64,000 nt of DNA from Eunapius fragilis (Eukaryota > Porifera > Demospongiae > Spongillida > Spongillidae), in contig OY811971.1 of assembly GCA_963681505.1 (NCBI GenBank), positions 23,219,036-23,283,035 on the forward strand, read 5' to 3'. Under the pieces are notes generated by a model, which had not been told where the DNA came from, searched no databases, and saw nothing but the letters and a program-made list of their open reading frames with translations. This document shows, in pieces, positions 47,401 through 64,000 of this stretch. Position numbers and translations under genes: made by a program. Position 1 is the stretch's first letter, and each line of letters begins with the position of its first letter.

Positions 47401-47527
47401 ATGTTACTTGTTATATGCATCGCATAAAGAGGCACATAACAAGTAACATATAAGCATACACAAACATTATAGGCACATAACAAGTAACATCCAGTCTACG
47501 CTGAGGTATGACCTCAGCGTAGACTGG
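47401..47527. repeat. Foldback cluster with a 17-bp perfect hairpin
   Basis: ATGTTACTTGTTAT (47401) is followed by two inverted copies, ATAACAAGTAACAT (47436 and 47476). Then CCAGTCTACGCTGAGGT (47491-47507) is mirrored at 47511-47527 with a 3-nt loop. Confidence 0.8.
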
Positions 47528-49321
47528 ATTTAACCATCTGCTACATACAGGTATTGGATTGCAGCAAAAAATCCACGAGTGGTTCAAACATGTTTAATAT
47601 TGAGACGGAGGGGTGAGAAGGAATGGTTCAATGTCAGAAAAACGCTCACTTACTTATTATTCAATCAGGAAGATGATTGCAGAGGTGCATGCATCTAACA
47701 AGGAGGTATGGGGGTCATATGGGCACATTTAGTGATGCGTAAGCACACTTATCCTTATTCATTGCATTATAGTTGCAAGGTAGGCAAATCTGATAGCTCA
47801 GCGTGGTGTACAAGATTGCTATATTAGTTCACGTGCAGTTGTGCCGAAAACGTACCACTTTCTCATACATTTAAGACATACATGCATGGGTGCACGTGTG
47901 TGTGCGCATGTGTTATCATTATTATATTCTTGGGCAGAATCTTGTACGCACTACCATAATTTTTCACCATTCCATAAGCCCAACCTGCAAATGCCATGCA
48001 CACATGTATAAAGAGGTGCATGCATTTCTATTCATGCATGTTCACACATGAACACATTCATTCATCACATGCACCTCATCCACACAGCTGTCTGAGATCA
48101 CAAATGTTAGTTCTATGGGTGAGTTTGGGATGCTCATGCAAGAGATTTTACTACTGGCCAAATTTGCAGCAACTGAAAAGCAGCTCCAATAATGCATGTA
48201 CAAAGAGCAGTTTCACCGCTTTCCTTCACAAAAGTATTTGGTGAGTGTGTCTCTGTTTTGTAATTTGCACATGTGATACAAGAATGAAGAATCCTAGAGG
48301 GCCAGGGACTTCTTTGAGAGAGAAAGGTACTTGGAACCTTTGTGTCAAATGAACCAAACTAAAATTTTGTGAGGATTACTAGGTTGCCCATTGGATGAAT
48401 CCTCTTGTTGATACAGAAGTAATTAGTCAGCACTGTTAAAACACTGTCCACATTGCAACACATGGTTTTAGGCTGCTTATATGGAGCACAAAGTTCACTA
48501 TGTTTGCAGCCTTCACTCACTTCCTCAGTCTCTGTTTGAAGAGAGTATACACATGGCTCTGACTAATGGACAGGAAAAGCTGAGAAAGCATGAATGTATT
48601 ACTTTCATATTGTATTCAGTAATAATCTCATGCATGTGAATCAAATGTCTGCTGTTGCTGAAAGTGGTACAAATGAAGGAGGGCATGACATACATGTATG
48701 ACATTTTGAGGGTTTGAACAGGAATGCACAGATCAACTATGTGAGCATGCACAGAGGTGTTTATCTATACACATATAGCTAACTTTATAAAGTGGTTCTG
48801 CACTTGACTCACTAGAGTGGATTGGGTGGCTATGTGGTAGGTGCAACATGCACCTACATTTCCAGGCTGCTGCAATTTACCCCCTCCTGTCGGCATTGAT
48901 AGAAACCTGCTTCAGCAGTAGCCTACCTTTTGTATAGAGAAGTGGTGAAAGGTACATGGGTTGACATTTATCTGTTTCACTGCTTTTAATAATTCATGGC
49001 AATGATTGAACATGCTGCTAAATTTCGTGGTAACAAGAAGCTGTTTATGCCCACCCTACAACATGTTTATAAATGGAAATCATAATTTAGGTTGCACTAT
49101 GTTTACTACAACAATTTACAATTTGATTACACTAAGTCGCATTTATACACAAGAAGACAGTCTCATTACTGATAATATATTTGAGATAGCAGTAATGGTG
49201 CTTTGAAAGTCTTCATCTGTGAAATACTAATAGTTTTCATGCATGAGCCATCGTTGTAGTTAGTTTAGTAACACTATATCTATCACCTATAGTGACAAAG
49301 GCAGCTTGTTTATGGCGCCAG

Positions 49322-49450
49322 TTGATAGGAATTTACATTAAAAGATCACACAAAGTTCTGAGGTTTCAAAATTTTCCCCACTAAGATAGGAATTTACATG
49401 GAATGATCACACAGAGTTCTGAGGTTTGATAATTTCCCCACTACTAAGTT
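49322..49450. repeat. Tandem duplication of about 64 bp
   Basis: GATAGGAATTTACAT, then GATCACAC and AGTTCTGAGGTTT, then TTTCCCCACTA occur twice in succession with few differences. Confidence 0.85.
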
Positions 49451-50170
49451 GCAAGTCATCTGACACCCAATTTCAGTCATCCATACCCCATTCTGTGGTG
49501 GTTGTGAAAGCATATCACATTGTGGGTACAAGTAACACACAGGTATATTGCATGTAGTACCTCTAGAAATTGTGAAGACAGCACCAGAACCAGTGTCTCT
49601 ATAGTTGTCTATGAAGAAAACTACGTCATTGGTGATGGTGATGATGATGAAAGTGAAGGTTATTTGGTGGCAATGAAGGTATTGATGACACCTGCAAGTG
49701 CAAAGGTGGAGCAGATCGTGAATTGTTAATATTGACGTAGGTGTATACTGATGATGTCACTGCATGGCTCAAATGCAACTGACATTGTTTTAAGTGAGTG
49801 GGTGGTGTCACAGTAGCGTGGTGGTGTCAGTGTGGAGTGTTGCCTATTACGCCTTATCAAAAATGTAAATGTTGGACGGGATTTAAAGGTTGGGAACTAA
49901 CTTCAAAACAACTCACCACAGAGCTACTATTACTAACATGAGATTTTGTTTGCTTATCTCATGATACACACACATGCACGATGAGACGGTAAGGTGCCTG
50001 TACATGTACATACATGTATTGCGACCATGACATTCGAAGGTGGTAAACACGCGATCAAACTCTCCTACCACCTGTGAGTGTGCCAAGCCCCCTCTCATGC
50101 AATGGATAGGATTTCCATATTTTCGATTGCATCATCTGAGAGCGGATGTTTACACTTAGCTTGTCCGCTT

Positions 50171-50177
50171 GTATATA
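50171..50177 (+). promoter_or_regulatory. Possible TATA box of the SRCR/LDLa gene
   Basis: TATATAT lies about 80 bp upstream of the first ATG (50252). Spacing is compatible with a core promoter; not otherwise supported. Confidence 0.35.
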
Positions 50178-50251
50178 TTCGACATGAATTTCAGACTTTT
50201 GTACAAGCTACAAGTCCTTCCTTTTTGAGATAACTCTGCAAGGAGTCAGTG

Positions 50252-61454
<11,203 letters not shown>

Positions 61455-63606
61455 GTGAGTTTCAAGTTACATGCACAGGCGCAGTACATACCTCCACACT
61501 GTTTATAATTTGTCACATACATGAAGGCAATCCATGATTTGTGTAAATTTTATTTAAGTAATTTGCACAGAGATTTGTATGCTTCATCAGTTAAGTTTAC
61601 AAAATTCAACATGTGCACATAAATGGAGGATGCAATTGTCCAATGATTTTTTTACTTATAATGAATGAGAAAATTCAATGTAAATTGGTAATCTTAGTTC
61701 TCTTTTAAATTAAGAGCTTAGTTTATCAAACATTCACTTACAGAGCTCATGCACACAGCCTGAATGAGCACTGCATTTAGCGGGCCGTAGTGTGACAATC
61801 AGTACAACCAAAGCAATGCCCTGCATGAGGCTACAGAATGAGATTTAGAGGTTAATTTACATCCATATGCATGCACATATAAAGTACGTAATTAGTCTTT
61901 AACTTCCATACTTTTGATGAATGTGAATTAGTTGTGCTGCTTTGGGTTACCCAGTCATGTTAAATACATGTAGATTATATAAGATGTAATTCATGGTTCA
62001 TTATTGACTCTGGGGATGAGACCAGTATATAATACGGTACAGGGTGTCCTAAAAAGAACTGACAGGGTGTCCTAAAAAGAACCGACGGCTTTAAAATCAA
62101 TTTAGCATATATTGCAATAATTAGGCAAATACTAATTATTATTAATAAGCGGTTAAGTAATTGTTTAAATAAGTAAATAAATAAATATAATTATAATTAC
62201 ATATATATATCAAAACCCTCATGAATGAAATTATTCAAAGCCCTATATTATCAACGTTATTCAAGATTGGAGTAAAGATTATTGATTTCATTACTACTAC
62301 TAAGTAGCACAAGGTCTGAACATGCGGTGGAACAGCAATCAATAGGGCGTTATTATTACCATCATGCTATAAGAAATACATTATGGCATAACTCTCACTA
62401 ATTAGTCCTGTATTAAATGAAGTGAAAAAATTGTAATGGATGTCTAATTGTGCGTTACTGAAACTCAGAGTTATTAAAATCGTTATGGTCACATAATCTT
62501 TTTCAAGTTTAAATAATAAAACGCCAATCAAATTTCACACTGTCATCAAAGTTTATAAACTATGTTATTACTTGCACAATATAGTTAACAACAGGCTTTA
62601 ATAAGATATCGAGTTGTAACAAAAGCTAGATTGGCCTAAACGTGGTTATTGTAGTACTAGATGTTATTTGTATCATTATTCACCTGTCGGTTTATTTGTG
62701 GACATTCTGTATAATCAAGCATATATCGAATTACAAGCGAAATCTACAGACCTGCTTTCCTCATCGGGGCAGCCTATTTCCGTGTGCAACATGCGCACAT
62801 TTTGCACAATATTCTTTACCTCATTGGCACTGCCAGGTCAAATAAAGTTCTTTTTTTTTAATGGTGCAGTATCCTCTTTTCCCCCCGTGTTGACTGGTTC
62901 CTTCTAAATGAAGGCTTAAGTATCCAGCTGGATAGCTTATGTATCCGGAATAGCCTTATGGTCCAATGTTTTATAACTTATATAACCAAGTGGATATAGT
63001 TTATATTTGAGCCATTGAGTGATGAAGACTATCTGCCAGGGAGAGAGGACAACCAATACAAGTATCTGCAGGCAGGGCGGACACATGTTACTTGTGTGGA
63101 TAGATCACATAATGGTATGACATCACGTAGTACTAGAGATTATCTCTGGTGACTCATACTGTAACAGCGATTAAACTATCATCCTTACATACGTGTGGGT
63201 GTGGGGACGAGATTATTGTCCGGGGACCATAAAGAGTAGGTGTGCTGCCCGGGGGTGCAAGATTTCCAGGCACAATTACATCCGTCAGCACTGGTGTGCC
63301 TTGCCACCCAGAAACATTTGGAACACCGCGCACACACAATGGAGAAATCTGTGACACTAATTACCTCACACCTCTTGTTTTTTATAATGGGGATGTCTTT
63401 GTGCATGGCTTCCTCTACAAATGTACAGCTGAACAAGTCCACTAAGTTACGTTTGCGGAATGTCTGCATGCACGAAGACGGAAGACCCTCGCAGTGACGA
63501 AAATTGAGTTGGAGTCGTATTTAGATAGCAATGGAGAGCGTCTTTATATGCTAGCCAGCATGAACAGTGAGCCAACAGCTGCAGGCAGTGGTACAGCCGT
63601 GGTCGT
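61455..63606. other. Downstream of last visible LDLa exon, nothing firm
   Basis: AT-rich. A 23-bp tandem duplication, CAGGGTGTCCTAAAAAGAAC plus YGA, lies at 62040-62085 and resembles a transposon terminus; a related word (GGGTGTCCTAAAAGTAAA) lies at 2926. Further exons of the SRCR/LDLa gene were looked for and not found. Frames at 63154-63497 on both strands are unassigned. Confidence 0.4.
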
Positions 63607-64000
63607 AGTCTCGTCCCCGGACCCAATTATTCACAGCTGCGGGTGGATTACATCACCGCTGCGCGAGTAGAGTGTGTGGACAACAAAGCCGTTCCAAACC
63701 GCGCCTGATTTTAGGCGCACAATCAGAATGCAGAGCACCCGTGTACGTTTCAAAACGTTTTAGCAGAGATACGTTTTAGTCATGGCCACCTATCGCGCGT
63801 CGTTCCTTTTAGGCATTTTCGCGTTCAGTGGTCCGTGCCCGTGCTGAACTGAGCCGAAAAGAAACGGACCGCGGAGGCTGAGTGCGAAAACTATGAAGCA
63901 GAGCCCCAAAAGAACGGGGGCTGCATGCTGAACGCGTGAAAGCTATATCAAGCGGAGCTCACAAGGAACGGACTGCTGAACGCGAAAGGTAATCATTACT
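63607..64000. mobile_element. Left end of a third MULE-like element, runs off the window
   Basis: TAGTCTCGTCCCCGGACCC starts at 63607. CAGCTGCGGGTGGATTACAT and CACCGCTGCG follow, in the order of the 71-bp TIR at 51296 but diverged. No right end is present. Downstream sequence up to 64000 has recurring GAACGGAC/GAACGCGAAAG words suggesting an Arg/Glu-rich coding repeat. Confidence 0.55.

Larger units (their letters stand above)
47528..50251. other. No gene recognised
   Basis: Ordinary intergenic sequence upstream of the SRCR/LDLa gene. Contains a 64-bp tandem duplication (49322-49450) and a short GATGGTGATGATGATGA tract (49634-49650). The open frames are short and unmatched. Confidence 0.4.

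Overview
The window reads as animal genomic DNA, most likely a demosponge. Many genes are split by canonical GT-AG introns, often only 51-69 bp long. The recognisable host-type genes are mosaics of SRCR and LDL-receptor class A domains, a CAP/PR-1 secreted protein, and a PP1/Neuralized-domain gene. Much of the rest is transposons, microsatellites, minisatellites and long poly(G)/poly(C) tracts. The sponge assignment is inference. Nothing bacterial was seen, and no tRNA or rRNA gene was recognised by eye. A 200-N assembly gap lies at 25437-25636.

Layout. 1-1.8 kb: one intact unrecognised coiled-coil-like ORF (minus). 3.06-11.5 kb: a plus-strand gene whose first half is a decayed PP1-type phosphatase and whose second half is a Neuralized (NHR) domain. 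Its first intron holds a decayed RAG1-like transposase relic (4.1-5.8 kb) and a 67-bp miniature transposon. 12.4-14.7 kb: a nearly intact Transib transposase. 15.6-16.3 kb: nested hAT-like miniature elements with poly(G) tracts. 16.84-20.28 kb (minus): the main discovery, a complete 11-exon gene model for a 949-residue RAG1-architecture protein. It has an N-terminal Zn-binding region, a RING-like finger and a DDE core with D472, D542 and E896, with no stop codon or frameshift. 20.9-24.4 kb: microsatellites, a palindromic MITE and two minisatellites. 25.6-27.9 kb: a Gypsy-type integrase followed by an OTU protease (Ginger-like). 28.3-30.7 kb: a clustered GATCC-rich repeat and a broken Ty3/Gypsy integrase end. 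33.1-34.3 kb: an 18-bp minisatellite open in all six frames. 37.0-38.6 kb: a complete four-exon CAP gene. 42.4-43.2 kb (minus): a broken P-loop NTPase resembling the Crinkler class. 46.4-46.7 kb: a perfect 122-bp inverted repeat. 50.25-61.45 kb: an SRCR/LDLa secreted or membrane protein gene of 11 visible exons, whose end was not found. Its first intron carries a 1013-bp transposon with perfect 71-bp terminal inverted repeats, a 9-bp target duplication and a RecQ-like helicase fragment. A related terminus starts at 63607 and runs off the window.

How it fits together. The notable pattern is two separate relatives of the RAG1/Transib DDE recombinase lineage 2 kb apart, an intact RAG1-architecture gene and a Transib transposase, plus a dead third copy 11 kb away. 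The same window shows a young MULE-like family (TIR beginning TAGTCTCGTAC, 9-bp target duplications) in sizes from 67 bp to 1 kb, including one that carries a host-type helicase segment.
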